Shown here: positions 23,201 through 40,100 of the stretch, piece by piece
How positions within the stretch are numbered: the stretch's first letter is position 1
How the letters are laid out: every line of letters begins with the position of its first letter
DNA from: Perca fluviatilis
Lineage: Eukaryota; Chordata; Actinopteri; Perciformes; Percidae
Reading direction: 5' to 3'
NCBI RefSeq assembly: GCF_010015445.1
Contig: NC_053134.1
Coordinates: 11,205,265-11,269,264, forward strand
DNA: 64,000 bases
Notes under the pieces: model-generated
What the model saw: only the letters and a program-made list of their open reading frames with translations
The model's database searches: none
What the model was told of the DNA's origin: nothing
Program-made: the position numbers and the translations under genes

Positions 23201-26200
23201 TTGCTTTGGCAGTTGGGCAGAAGAAGTAGTTGCTAATCAAGGCCCAGCATCCAGAGCTGACAGTATGCTTTACACCAGTGACAGAGACTGATCTGTTGTG
23301 CAGCCTTGGTACTATGTCTCTGCAGCTGTAGATTTAAATGGGAGATTTGAGATGTCCTCCCTGTAAGTCCTTGGCTTGCCCAACCTGTCAAGATGACTTC
23401 AACTCTTAGACTTGAGTCATGTGCCATCTCTCCTCATCACAGTGCATATGTTACCGCTGACCTTTATAGGGCATATGTGATGGTAACATTTCTCATGACA
23501 GTATGGTAACATTTTGCATGATTTATTTGTTTACCATAATGTAAATTTTTATTGATAAAATCTTGCATGTAGTGGACACTAAGGTTCTTTCCTTTAGGAT
23601 TCTAAAATTTTGGATGCCGCCATTTTCGTACCTGACAGCAAAACAAGGTAAAATACTATGGCAAATGACAAATGGCAAATAATAGATGCTTTCAGGATTA
23701 TGCATTCATCTGCTGACCCACTTAAATATATTATCATGATAGTTTCAGGTGCCCATCCCATACTCAGCGGCTTGTTCTTTTAAAGCAAATGAGAATTTAA
23801 AGAATCTGAAGGCTACAAAAACAGTCCACAATTGTTATATCACTTAGTGCGAATGTGGCTGCTGGCATTGTTACACTGAACAAGTTCCCCATGTGTAGTC
23901 TGAGGCGGAAACAGATTCTGCAGGAATCGGAAAAAAAACTGTCGATTGCAGCTATAGAACAAACGACCTCGCCCTGTTTTTCGCCCCCAGCCTCTATAGC
24001 TGTATCCGGCTCAACGTGCCCAGTTCAAAGCAATCTGGCAGGTGGAGTTAGAAAAGAGCACAATGTTGTCAAACAGAAATCAGATTTGCTCCACTCTCCA
24101 TTAGCCTTAGCCCCTTCACTCCCCCCTGGAGATCACATTAAATAACATCTGCTATCATCAGGATAACCTGTGTCAGCTCCATGACAAGACTTCAAATGCT
24201 GGGTCGCAGATTGTGAGGGGATGGAGGAAAGAAAATAGAGATAAAGGAGATACAGCTAGCTTAGGAGTCCTCACACTTACATTAGAGCTTGTTGAATCTG
24301 TCCCAGGATATAATTAACATATGAATCGATGCTGGTTTATAAACCAGGCATGGTACAGTTGATAGCAGCGTTACACCACTGGGAGGATAGAATATAACTA
24401 TGTATTCCGTGCGTATAGCTCCATCACCAGCTTATATCACTATTCTAATAAGCACTGTAGAACATGTAAAATGTGATCAGAAATCATGCATGTTTCACAG
24501 GAGCATCTTTGGGAAATGTGGTGGGTTTCCATTGCCCGATAAGGGAGTCCGCTGAGTGACCGCAGACTGAGCAGTTGTCAAAAGTAGCGATGCGTGATCC
24601 GGCTCTGGAGAATCCGCCACAACCAAATAGCTCACCTTATCTTCCGACAGTACCCTTTGGAGAGCTCACAATCTTCTATCCGTCTCTCTTTCTCTCTCTT
24701 TCATTGCCATCGTCCCTCCCCTTTCCTCTTGGCCCTGGAAACGGGCCACTTCTGTTGACTGGTAATGAGAAGATGGGTCTCTTTGTTACACCCCTTCTTT
24801 AGCTTCCACTTCGTGTTAAGCAGCTCCTTTTTGTTGCCTTTTCTGAACATCTGTTTCTATCTTTTTCTGCCTCTGAAAAGACCGTTTATCTCATGTCACC
24901 TTTTAGCGTCAATAGCTATCTTAGCCAAACAGGTTTTTATATCTGTAATGCCTTTAAAGAGACCAACACCAGACTGTCTTGGAAACATGTATGCATTGTG
25001 TTTCTGTTGAATCATCCAAGCTGCTAACCTCTTGAAGCCCTCTTTGAGCAGTCCTTCTTGCTAATGCTTTCTAATTGTATTTATTGTGCAGTATAGTATG
25101 CACGCTTTGCGGCTCTCCACTGGATATAACACTACCTCCAGGCTTCTGTTCAATATGCTCCCATTGAGTACTAATCATCTGGCAGAATGTGAATTCTGCT
25201 TTTTCTTGAGGAAATCATTATAGAGCCTCACAAAAAGCAGCCTCCAAATAGCCAGGGCCCAGACATTGTTGGACTGAGGCGTCTGCACAGGCGTCTGATT
25301 AAAAAAGAAGCATGGGCATTAATTGGCCAGCTGATGTTAGGTTGTCAGCAGTAGCTGATGGCTCATTATGCTGCTGGAGCAGAATAGGAGGAGGATGAGA
25401 GATGAGCGCACCCCCTCATATATTCCATTTTGGCCATGCTTAAACCAAGAACACCCTGCAATTTCAGCATCAACACATCACTCAAAGGGTCTGGGGGTTT
25501 TAGATAAATAAAATCTGTCATTCCCATGGATACAAGCTTGGTGGGAGCTGCGATGAAGAGATGGGTATGATTGTGAATGTGTGTCTGTTTGTTTGTGAAG
25601 CAGGGATTCACGGGGACAGTTTGCTTGGCTAATGGGGTTGCCGGGCAGCACAGTGCTCTCCGAGGCGAACAGCTAATTAGCAGGAGCAGATGAGAACATG
25701 GTGAGTGTGTCCGGGATCCAAAGATACACTCCACAACCAACCAGGAGAATGTCGTTTCCCCTCTGCCCAATCATAGGCCCTGCGCTGATATGTCCCTTCC
25801 TTGTTAAGTGTCCATCCAGCCAATCGCTGACATCTTAACCTTTAACGGACTCTCCCCGCCTTTCCAGCGAAGCTTCCATTTACCATGGCAACGACATGTG
25901 TCAAATGAAAACTTAGCCCTGAGGGACTCTCACAAAAACAGAATCCATCAAGTTCAGGGTCATTTAACATTCACATTCCCCATTGCCGCTGTTGCAGATG
26001 AACAATTGGAATGTGAGGACTGTCCTTGAGATGGAATTGAGATTTTTGTGCAATAAAAGAGAATCTAGGAGCACAAAGGCTGAATCTCTATGGCAGCACA
26101 TTGCGATGATGTACACCTTTCTTTTCCATCTGAGATAGCCAAGACCTTGTAGCTCCAGGCAGACATATTCTTCCAGTTTTACAATTGTCTTGTGCCTTTT

Positions 26201-27664
26201 AAACAAAATTAATTGCATTTAATAAAACAAAAGGGAAATGGCAAGTCTGTGAAAAATGTATAATCTTCCAAAATCAGGTTTCTTAGCTATGACCGCCACT
26301 CACCAAATTACTGTTCGAAGAAACACAGTATTTTTAAATGAGACTTCTAATACTGGCACAGAACTGAAATGGCAGGTCATGGCTCAGCATCTTTCAGACA
26401 GTGATTATACTGACACGAGCAAAAAGGTGGACTATATCTCATATTGCTTGGGTAACCATGGAAATGACTACTGTTTCTATGAAAGACTAAACACTTTGAA
26501 CACACCAGCACCCGCTGCAGTCATATATCATTGTTTCGTGGTAAAGAAGATGTGGATGATGATGCTGGTGCTGAATGAAGCGATTACAATCATTGTTATC
26601 ACCGTAATTGTCAAGGAAAGGAAGGGATCTTTAATATTAGTTATGTATGCCCTTTGTACGTGGGAATTACTGCTGTAAGTGTTATATTGTTCTTTTCTCT
26701 TTTGGATCACAGCAATCCTGTGAACACACTGACAGTTATGATATGGGTGAGGATTGCACACAAGACCTCAACTTGAACAGCTCATTTATCATTCAACTGA
26801 GGTTGGCCCAAGCCAGCCAGAAAATATAAGGGGAATGAGATTTCCTTGGGCGTGCTATCTCGCTGCATGCACAAGTCACAGTCAGCCTTGCAGCGTTAGC
26901 AACACCATTTATATCCCCTTGCAGATATGAGCAGTGCTCATCACTACACCTTTTATTGTGGAACTCACCTGGGCATTGAGCTGGCATCCCCCAGTGTTAG
27001 TATATTTTTAGGCTAGCACACATGGAATTTGCAGTGTAATCTGAAACAGGACTCTAACCATCTCCCATCCATTTTAAAGATAATGGATGATTGAGGTCTA
27101 GTGCATGCTATGACTCGCCGTGGTATTGGGGGTTATCATGTTAAAAATAAGGTTGATGCACTATCTTGCCTTGAAATAATAAAATATGTCCAATATCCTA
27201 TTCATCTTCCCATTCTCAGTACAACACTCTCCTCTGGCCCAGGATACAAATCCCATCATTACATTCTCTCCTGTGTCTAGCTCTGTTCTTTTCTGTTTCC
27301 CTCTAATCTTTGCCACAATCTTCGTAAAGAGAGAATAGTTGAGAAGGTTAGACTACCCACTGTCCTGTGAAAATATCTGTGATTATGTAAAAAAAGAAAA
27401 AGAAAGTAGTGGCTGCATTGCCAATAGTCAAGTTGATGAAAAAGTCTTGTGTGTGAAGAAGTTCCAGTTTAGATGGAAACTAGATAAAAGATATATTGGC
27501 CTGCTCGCTGGCCCACTGGTGCATCTCGAAGGTGACAGATACTTGAAAAGTATAAAGGATGAGACAGACTCATTTCAAGCCTGGTAAACAAAGCAGAGTA
27601 CATGTCAGACATTCCCCAACAGGGTAGAGTGACACTGTGGGGAATCATATAGCAGCATTCAGTG

Positions 27665-27665
<1 letters not shown>
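20231..27665. other. Long non-coding stretch
   Basis: No open frame shows a recognisable domain; the longest (25366-25770 minus, 134 codons; 26256-26678 plus, 140 codons) have no family features and are contradicted by overlapping frames. I see no large repeat or RNA gene. The region is compatible with a gene desert or a long intron. Confidence 0.45.

Positions 27666-27705
<40 letters not shown>
27666..27705. repeat. (CA)20 microsatellite
   Basis: An uninterrupted CA run of 40 bases. Confidence 0.95.
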
Positions 27706-27709
<4 letters not shown>

Positions 27710-29339
27710 AAGTGAACCATAATGTCCTCACTCAGCATACATACTGTACACTACATCTATATTTAACTGTCTGAGATCCTAATGTATATTTCAGCAGTGA
27801 GGTTCTTGATAGTAACTTTCACAGCACAGCGGTCAAAGCAGTCCAACAATGTATCACCCAGCATGTCATCCAATCATGAAGCCGGGTTTTCACTCCCCCT
27901 CCTGCTCACTTGCTACAGGGTGAAAATCAGAGCTGCTTCATCCACCCTGAAGTCAGAAAGAGAGAGATGCACATCTATTATACATGGTATATGTGGCTAT
28001 GTGAAATGAACCGGCCGCAGCAAATTGGGCACATTTTGCTCCGTTGCTAGCCAGTCTCCGAGGGGAGCCAATTACCACGTTTCTCCTTTAGAGCAGGGCC
28101 AAAATAACCAAAATTCCCCCATCTTCCCTGGAGCGCAGACAAGGAGAAGTGAGGAAAATGTCCACTCTCTAGTTCCCCATTTGGTTAGCCCTAAAGACAC
28201 TCGCTGAAATCACAAATCCCCTGCATTCATTACCTGCTAATGACTCTCTGTCCCTCAGAGACCACGTAGAGAGAGAGAAAAGTGAGGGGAAAAAGAGGAG
28301 CAGGGAGGGTTTAGAGGTAAAAGAAGTATAGATGGAAGGAAGATGGGGAGGCCCATCATCACGGAAGATGGATGTGTCCCAGGTGCAGGTGATTTCCAGA
28401 CTGGAACACTGAACATTGGAGACGTGGAAATATCCGATATGGCTGGTTACTCCATGTCGACTGCTGGCTGAGCGGTGTCCAGAGAGCCTGGCTCTGAAAA
28501 CTGAACTGCCCACACACCTGCGCTGACCTTTACCTTGAGTGGAAAACACACCAAGCAGGTGTTAAGCTTGATGTTTCAAATCAGAGAGCATTTTTATGTA
28601 TAATTAAATAGAACAAGCACTGAATTTACCAACCAGTTTTACCATTTTGCGATCAGGAGCAAATCCATCCATTGATCGCTGCTTATTGCTTTAGCTGGCC
28701 TTTAATGTACACTCACAGTGAAACCATTTCAGCCTCTTTTGAAAGTAATTATTCTGTAAAGTGCTTCACACTTTGGCTGCCAGAAATGGGAACCTTAACA
28801 CACGGAAAGACCTAAAAATAAGCAATGCTTGTACATATTAAAACATAAAGTTTGGAAGATGTATAATTAGGCCTCACGTCTGCCCTGATGAAATTCTACT
28901 TTCTTACTACATGTTAGATATTATTTCTAAGTGTGTCCAGTACTGCGACTCATTTTTCCAGCCAATACTGCTCATGCTCATTATCCAGTGTCTCATCTTT
29001 AGAGGACTTTGCCAATGGCAAATCAAAAACAAAAATTCCCTGGTTTATGTCCAATTTAGGTCAAACATGGGTGTGTGTTAAGGTGTATAGATTATTGTGG
29101 AAATGTGCATTTTTGTTTTTACATTTTCATAATGAGTGAGATTTATAACACAGAATAATGTGCCTGCAAGGGTTTGGATATTTTAGGCCGTGGATATTTT
29201 GAGTTGTTGAAGCATTTTTATGTTTCGGGGCATCTGCAGACTTTTAGGTCCATCTAGTTTTATGGCAGTTTAACTAAAAGCCAATTTGAGGTAAATCAGT
29301 AAAAGGAAACCCTAAATGAGTCAATTTGAAGGTGGATGA
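27706..29339. other. Non-coding stretch, nothing recognised
   Basis: A 126-codon minus frame (28169-28549) carries no recognisable motif. No repeat family was identified. Confidence 0.4.
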
Positions 29340-29413
29340 AAGATGTTTATGTTTAATAGTCTGTGATTTTCTGTCAAAAGACTAATTGATTAATCTGCTG
29401 ATGGTTTCAACTC
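29340..29413 (-). mobile_element. Short remnant of the hAT-like repeat also seen at 13748
   Basis: The minus strand reads GAGTTGAAACCATCAGCAGA followed by TTAATCAATTAGTCTTTTG, the same GATTAATC-rich arrangement as at 13748-13870 in opposite orientation. Only a short decayed piece remains. Confidence 0.35.
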
Positions 29414-30352
<939 letters not shown>

Positions 30353-30821
30353 ATGCATCTTTGTTTTGTGTAAAACTGTGGCCATCTCCAGACTGGAAAG
30401 TTTGCCCCAGGGTCTCTCTCTGTCCACTGTCATTCACATAGCTGTAACCTCTAAGGACAGAGACTCTTCTGCCACAGGGTCTCCTTCAGTACAAAATCCT
30501 CAACTGATAAACTTTGACTGCTTTCTTTGTGAGCCATTTCTCTGAAATAATGAAGCAAGTCTGAGGACAACCGCATTTCTCACCTTTTCACATTTCTATA
30601 CCACATCTGCGAGACTGCAACATCTTCAGTTTCTGTTTATTGCATCACATTACGTCCACTTTCTAAAGCCCTTTTCAGACGTAGGATGCGTAACATTGCT
30701 GGTTTCATCTGTGTGTCAATGTGATGGCCTTTTGTCATTCAGGCAAGGTTTGAATAAATGTTTGTTATGGCTTAATTCACACATGACGGGACGCCACGAT
30801 GCTATTTGGCATACGTTGCTT
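30353..30821. other. Non-coding stretch, nothing recognised
   Basis: No gene or repeat was recognised between the GT/GC and GA tracts. Confidence 0.4.
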
Positions 30822-30847
30822 GAGAGAGAGAGAGAGAGAGAGAGAGG
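30822..30847. repeat. (GA)13 microsatellite
   Basis: An uninterrupted GA run. Confidence 0.93.
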
Positions 30848-31219
30848 TGGCAGTAAGGTATTAATGATGACTTTCTAACAAAAGTTCTTACAGTGTATCT
30901 CCTCATAAATCTTTTTAGAAAGAGAATTCTGCTACCGGGCATTCAGTTTCTCGCTGTCTGTATTTAACCTTGTTACTATTGCTGCATTAATCTAACAGCA
31001 TTGAAATTAGATTTGTGTGAAATGTTACTACTCTAGATAGCCAGCATGACTCTAACGTAAAAGTGATTCTGCCAATTCAGACATGAGGCCAACATGTTAA
31101 ATTGCCATTGCATTATGGAACAAGGTGGATGTCTGAGAATGGAAGTGCAGATTGTTTTAGAAATATGTGGGATTTGCAGTGTGTGTTAGGATATGTCTCA
31201 CATTTGGCCTTACTAATTC
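30848..31219. other. Non-coding stretch, nothing recognised
   Basis: No gene or repeat was recognised. Confidence 0.4.
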
Positions 31220-31220
31220 C

Positions 31221-31258
<38 letters not shown>
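31220..31258. repeat. (AAT)13 microsatellite
   Basis: A pure AAT trinucleotide run followed by a short A run. Confidence 0.94.
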
Positions 31259-31264
<6 letters not shown>

Positions 31265-31639
31265 TTTAATATTATTCTTACACCCTCCTGACACAAAGCT
31301 TTCATAAGGTTTGCAATGTGCGTCACTGTGAGGTGCAGTTACATTAAAGTAATCTAACTTCCATGACACCACTTTACCAGCTGAAACCAATATCTGATGC
31401 TTAAGGCAGAGAAGATCTTTCATTCCCTTTTCAGTTTTTATCAAAGGAGCTGCAGCACCAAGTGCAGTAGCCAAGGTAAAACAGAGTGGATACAAAAGAG
31501 GAATATCTTCCTGCACTTACCTTGATTCGCAGTGAATCAAGTCTATCTGTTTAAACAATATGCAATTACCACCATTTAAACAGCTGAACTCGTTAAAGTG
31601 ATTAGCTAGTGTTTACCATAAGCAACATTTTGTACACAA

Positions 31640-31790
31640 GATAAGGGCTTTCATTTGCATATGCTAATGATTGGTAATTAGCTATGCTCCGCCGGGTAAT
31701 CCCTATTCAGCCCCAACCTACAGGCATTATTTTTGAGCAGATTAAAAACTGCAAAAATAATTAATTAATTCAATCAATCATGTAAAGGCT
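31640..31790. promoter_or_regulatory. Candidate enhancer-like segment with a palindromic POU-type site
   Basis: ATTTGCAT (31653-31660) overlaps the perfect palindrome GCATATGC (31657-31664), giving two overlapping octamer half-sites in inverted arrangement, as in MORE-type POU dimer sites. GGTAATTA follows (31673-31680), and a run of TTAATTAATTCAATCAATCA lies near 31760-31779. Such clusters are common in vertebrate developmental enhancers. Function and conservation are inferred, not shown. Confidence 0.3.
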
Positions 31791-32352
31791 AATATATTCG
31801 TAACAAATGGCAAGGGGACAGTTTTAATGTCAGAAAACGGCAAAGAAAGAGGCAAAGATCCAAGGATACTTGAAGGCATGAAAGAAGGAGCAGCCGCCAA
31901 GATTTAATTGTGTCTCTCTGATGATTTACAATAACACAAACACCTTGTTTTCCCGGATGTGGAATGGTGGTTGTAATGCTTAGTGTTCAGCGGGGAGACA
32001 ACAAAACAGGCACTTTATTCAAAAACCTTCTCTGTAATTGCTTGCCCAGACAAAGCTGTTGAAGATGTTACAATAGAAGAACAAAATGGCTTTTGTGTGT
32101 TTTTGGAATTAAGGTAAACCTAATTCACCCTCCAGGTAGACATGGCTTAGAAGTGGAGACAAGAGAGAGACGCTGATCTAATTTAAGTGTAATGTGTGTT
32201 TGCACTCCTAATGTTCTGTCTTCTCAGACATTGAAAGGCATGATGAAATCTGAGAACGTTGGCTGTGGGGCGAGCAGACCGTACCTCTGCTCATCTCTCT
32301 AGTTCTTAGACTACACAGAGCTATTAGGACAGTCTGCAATATATCCATTCCC
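31791..32352. other. Non-coding stretch, nothing recognised
   Basis: No gene or repeat was recognised. Confidence 0.4.
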
Positions 32353-32900
32353 CAGTGTTGGGAAAGTTCACTTTCTACATGAACTAGTTCAAAGTTCAGT
32401 TCATAGTTCATTCTTCAAAATTTTGAACTAAGTTCACAGTTCCAAAAATGAACTATTTCATAGTTATTTTTTTTCATATGTTGCTTCAGTTCAATGTGCC
32501 GTTTCAGGTTTGCTGTGGATGTGACTGAAGTGCGGATTTTCTTTTTGAAAGCCGGCGGGCACAGAAATGTAAGATTTTTCCCATCCTCACTGACCTTGTC
32601 ATAAAACTTGTTTAAATGATCATATGACGCCTCCTTGCTGCTTTGTCGCCTACATGCTGCTGTCGCTTCCATGCTGCTTTTTGTTTTGATGACGCATGCG
32701 GCGGTGCGACACTGGTGGCTGGCGTTGCCAGATTGTGTGTTTTTTCCGCTACGTATTAAGGCCTGTTTACAGTGTGTTTTAGCCGGGTTTTCGCCTGGAA
32801 GGCTCTATAGAAATCTGGCACCCTATTGAACGAAGTTAAACTGAAAGAGCTTGCCGTTCACATACACCAGAATGAACGAGTTCACGTTAACGTTCATCAG
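32353..32900 (-). mobile_element. hAT-type transposon remnant with a decayed BED zinc finger
   Basis: The element starts CAGTGTTGGGAAAGTTCACT at 32353, a typical hAT end, followed by repeated GAACTAGTTCA and AAGTTCA motifs. Related GAACGAGTTCACG sequence occurs near 32875-32886, but no clean inverse end was found, so the right limit is approximate. The minus frame 32672-32415 encodes 85 residues that resemble a BED finger: FLCPPAFKKKIRT, then TSTANLKRHIELKQH. The second Cys of the expected pair is replaced by Ala. The catalytic hAT domain is absent, so this is a deletion derivative. Confidence 0.6.
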
Positions 32901-37137
<4,237 letters not shown>

Positions 37138-37186
37138 CTTTTTTTTTTTTTTTGAATTGAATCCCCAGGGATTAATAAAGTAATTC
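37138..37186 (+). mobile_element. Possible LINE/SINE 3' tail fragment after a poly-T run
   Basis: A T run (37138-37153) is followed by GAATTGAATCCCCAGGGATT and AATAAAGTAATTCC. The phrase GGGATTAATAAAGT is common in fish LINE and SINE tails. Nothing else of the element is visible. Confidence 0.3.
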
Positions 37187-40100
37187 CTCTTCTTCATCCT
37201 TTAGGTAGATTAAGGTCTAGTTATCCACCAGACAGGACAAAAAAAGGAACTTTCTTATTTGGATTATACACAGTGTGCAAACATGGACACATACAAAGAT
37301 AAACACTGAAAAGGAAACCTTATACTGGGGTGGGTAGAAAAACAACACAATTGCCTCCTACAGCATGAGTTACATTCAAAAATACGGGCTGCTGCAACAC
37401 CACTGGGAAATAACATGCCCTGACACCTCCAAACACACAAAGGAGTTCAACAAAGGTGTCTGAGAGATGTCTACTGAGTCTGAAAAGCAGTGCAGTCTGA
37501 TCATTATTATCAGGATTATTATTGCTTATCAGGGCCTCAGAGGAATATTTGCCCTATTGGATACATGATTAATCTGTGAGCAAATTATCACTCAGCCATC
37601 TTGGGGTCTTCTTTTTAAATTGCAGTGCAGTATCCCTCATAGAATACCAAAACCTGACGAAGGCATGCCATTTATACGAATAAGGCTTTCTTATTCAGAA
37701 TTTCTTTTCAGAATTGAGTTATTCAGTCATCCACTGAAGACCTTCAGTGATTTCACAATTAACAGCACCTGTCTCACTCATACTGAAGGTACATAAGTGG
37801 ATTACATAATGTCTAACCAACAGACAAATGCATTAGTGTCACATTCATGTAGTGATAGACTACTGTACTGTACATGCAAGTGGATCATTGTTTCTATGTG
37901 GATCAACACTTTATTGCTTGGTGAAGACGCCCCTGTCCTTAAAGTCACATGTCAATTATGCAGGGTGGGAGGGAATGACAATGACAGCGTCATCACTGTT
38001 GTTGCTTTTTCTTTTTCTTTTTCCCCCTCTGTCACTCACCAGGTTGTGGTGATTTGGCAACACACTGTGTTGGCCAACTATCTGTGCCAGATAGAAAATG
38101 TGAGGAAATGTGTGCCATGTAACACTGAGCCAAGTGACGACCAAAATGTTTCTATAGCACCAAGTATCAAAAAGTACTGAAAGCTTGGCATCAAATGTCT
38201 TGTCAGATTTGTAATCATTTTTACTTATCGTTTGAAAAGATAGCTCTTAATTTCAGTAAAAATGTCAATTTTAGGCAAGGAATGTAATGCCTTAACAGGA
38301 TGACAGGTAACAAGGGAAAGAGAGAGACGCAAAAAAGCCTCAAGGGCGCCCTTAGACATCCAACATTCGTCTTCTTTTATTAAAAATGGGAAAGAAAGTA
38401 TTGCGTTAAAAAGGTTTACATTTCTCAAATTCAAATATCAAAAAAGGTATCATTTTTGGTTAGGGTTAGGTATCGTAACTGCACTAATATTGAACATTTC
38501 AAACAATACCCATTCCCAGGTGTGATAACTTTCTGTAGATGTAAAATGCCTTAAACGAATATAAACTGCTGGAATGATGCAAAGCACTGGTGCAGACAAA
38601 GCACAAAAGTAACCTCACATTAGGTGGTTGCCATAAGCAGCTGTTCACAATCACCTGCTAATTTATCTGCTGGTTGGCTACCAGTTGACTCATCACATCC
38701 AATCATATTTATTATATTGCTTTTATAACCTGACACTTCTTAGAGCTGACGTGCTCATGCCAACGCCCTTTGTTCTCGCTCTACCACTGCAGACTATTTT
38801 TTTGGTATTGTTGACATTCGTTTTATTGTTAATGTATGGTTTTATTGATGGAGGATTCCTTCTCCAAGCAGAGTTTAGTTTTTTGCTAAGATCCTGTTGA
38901 GAGCTTTCTCAAAGAGCATAGCCTCTTCAGGCAAATCTAACTGTATCACCATGTGTTACCAGAATTGCCAGTTCCTTGACTTGAGTGCTTCTGACAGAAC
39001 AGTGTTTGCATCTGAAAAGCCTTTAAACTAGACTTCCAGTCTAATTACACCGACACAGCCCCTTGGAATAGTGTTGATTCGGTGATGTTGTTGGTCTGAA
39101 TATGGCCTCTGGGGGTGAAGTCAGCTTCACACTGGGCAGCTGTGATCTCTTTGTAAGCTTTACTAAAAGCAATACAGAACTATTGCTTTAATAAATTACC
39201 ATTTTACTGGTTGCATTTAGTTTTGATAATTCCAGATACAAATGCAATAAAACCAACCTTTGCTCACATATTGAACACATTTTAATATATTACACCAAAG
39301 CAAGTCTTAGATAGCTAAACGGCCTTAATTAAATTAGACTGCAGAATCAAATCCCCATTTCTGTGTCCACTAACAATAACTTCATCACTATCTGGGACCT
39401 ACAATGTAATGGACCCGCGGTTGTTATAGGAGCTTACAAAAAAAATACTCTGGGGTGTGAAAATGTTAAGAAGCAGGATCACACTGAAAACTGAAAAGGA
39501 ATTACATGTAAATCTATATATTCTGGACAATGTCTACCTAATTAAACTTGAATTCTGGCTCGGGGTATCTTCCACAAACCGTTAATTCTTCAAGTGAGTT
39601 GTTATTGCACAGTATATTTAAGGATTATTTTAAGGCTTAACCTGCTTCTTCACTCCCTCCTTTGTGCATTCAAAACAGTAAATTCACATTATAAAAGAAT
39701 AATGCGCAAGTAGCCTGCAAGAAAAAGGGTGTCATTTAATAAATCTGCTTCCATCAGTTGCAGTTAAGACTACTGTGGGTGTGAATTCATTTAAATATGA
39801 TGAATGATAAGGCGTAAGACAATCTGTAGAGCTCTATGGTCGAATGTGGACAGTGCCAGCCCGTGGGAATATTAATAGTGGACGTGGATCCCTGGGTCTA
39901 AGTCCAGTACATTGTAATTTATTAACATTATGGGCGTGAGGATGTTTAAATATAATGGCTGGGATAGAAAGGTTCACAGATGGCTCACTGGATTAATTGA
40001 AAAGGCAAGCATCTCTCGTGAGTATCATGGATTTGAATCTCAAATCTGCATTATTTAAGCTAGTTTAATTAAAATAGCTAATTGATCAAGATTAGCAACA

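Noticed and set aside
25366..26678. ORFs of 134 and 140 codons as host genes
   Set aside because: No recognisable domain or supporting splice structure; similar lengths occur on the opposite strand throughout the AT-rich region.
32415..32672. Host zinc-finger (ZBED-like) gene
   Set aside because: The BED-like finger lies inside hAT-type end sequences, lacks one Cys and has no further domain, so it is a transposon remnant.
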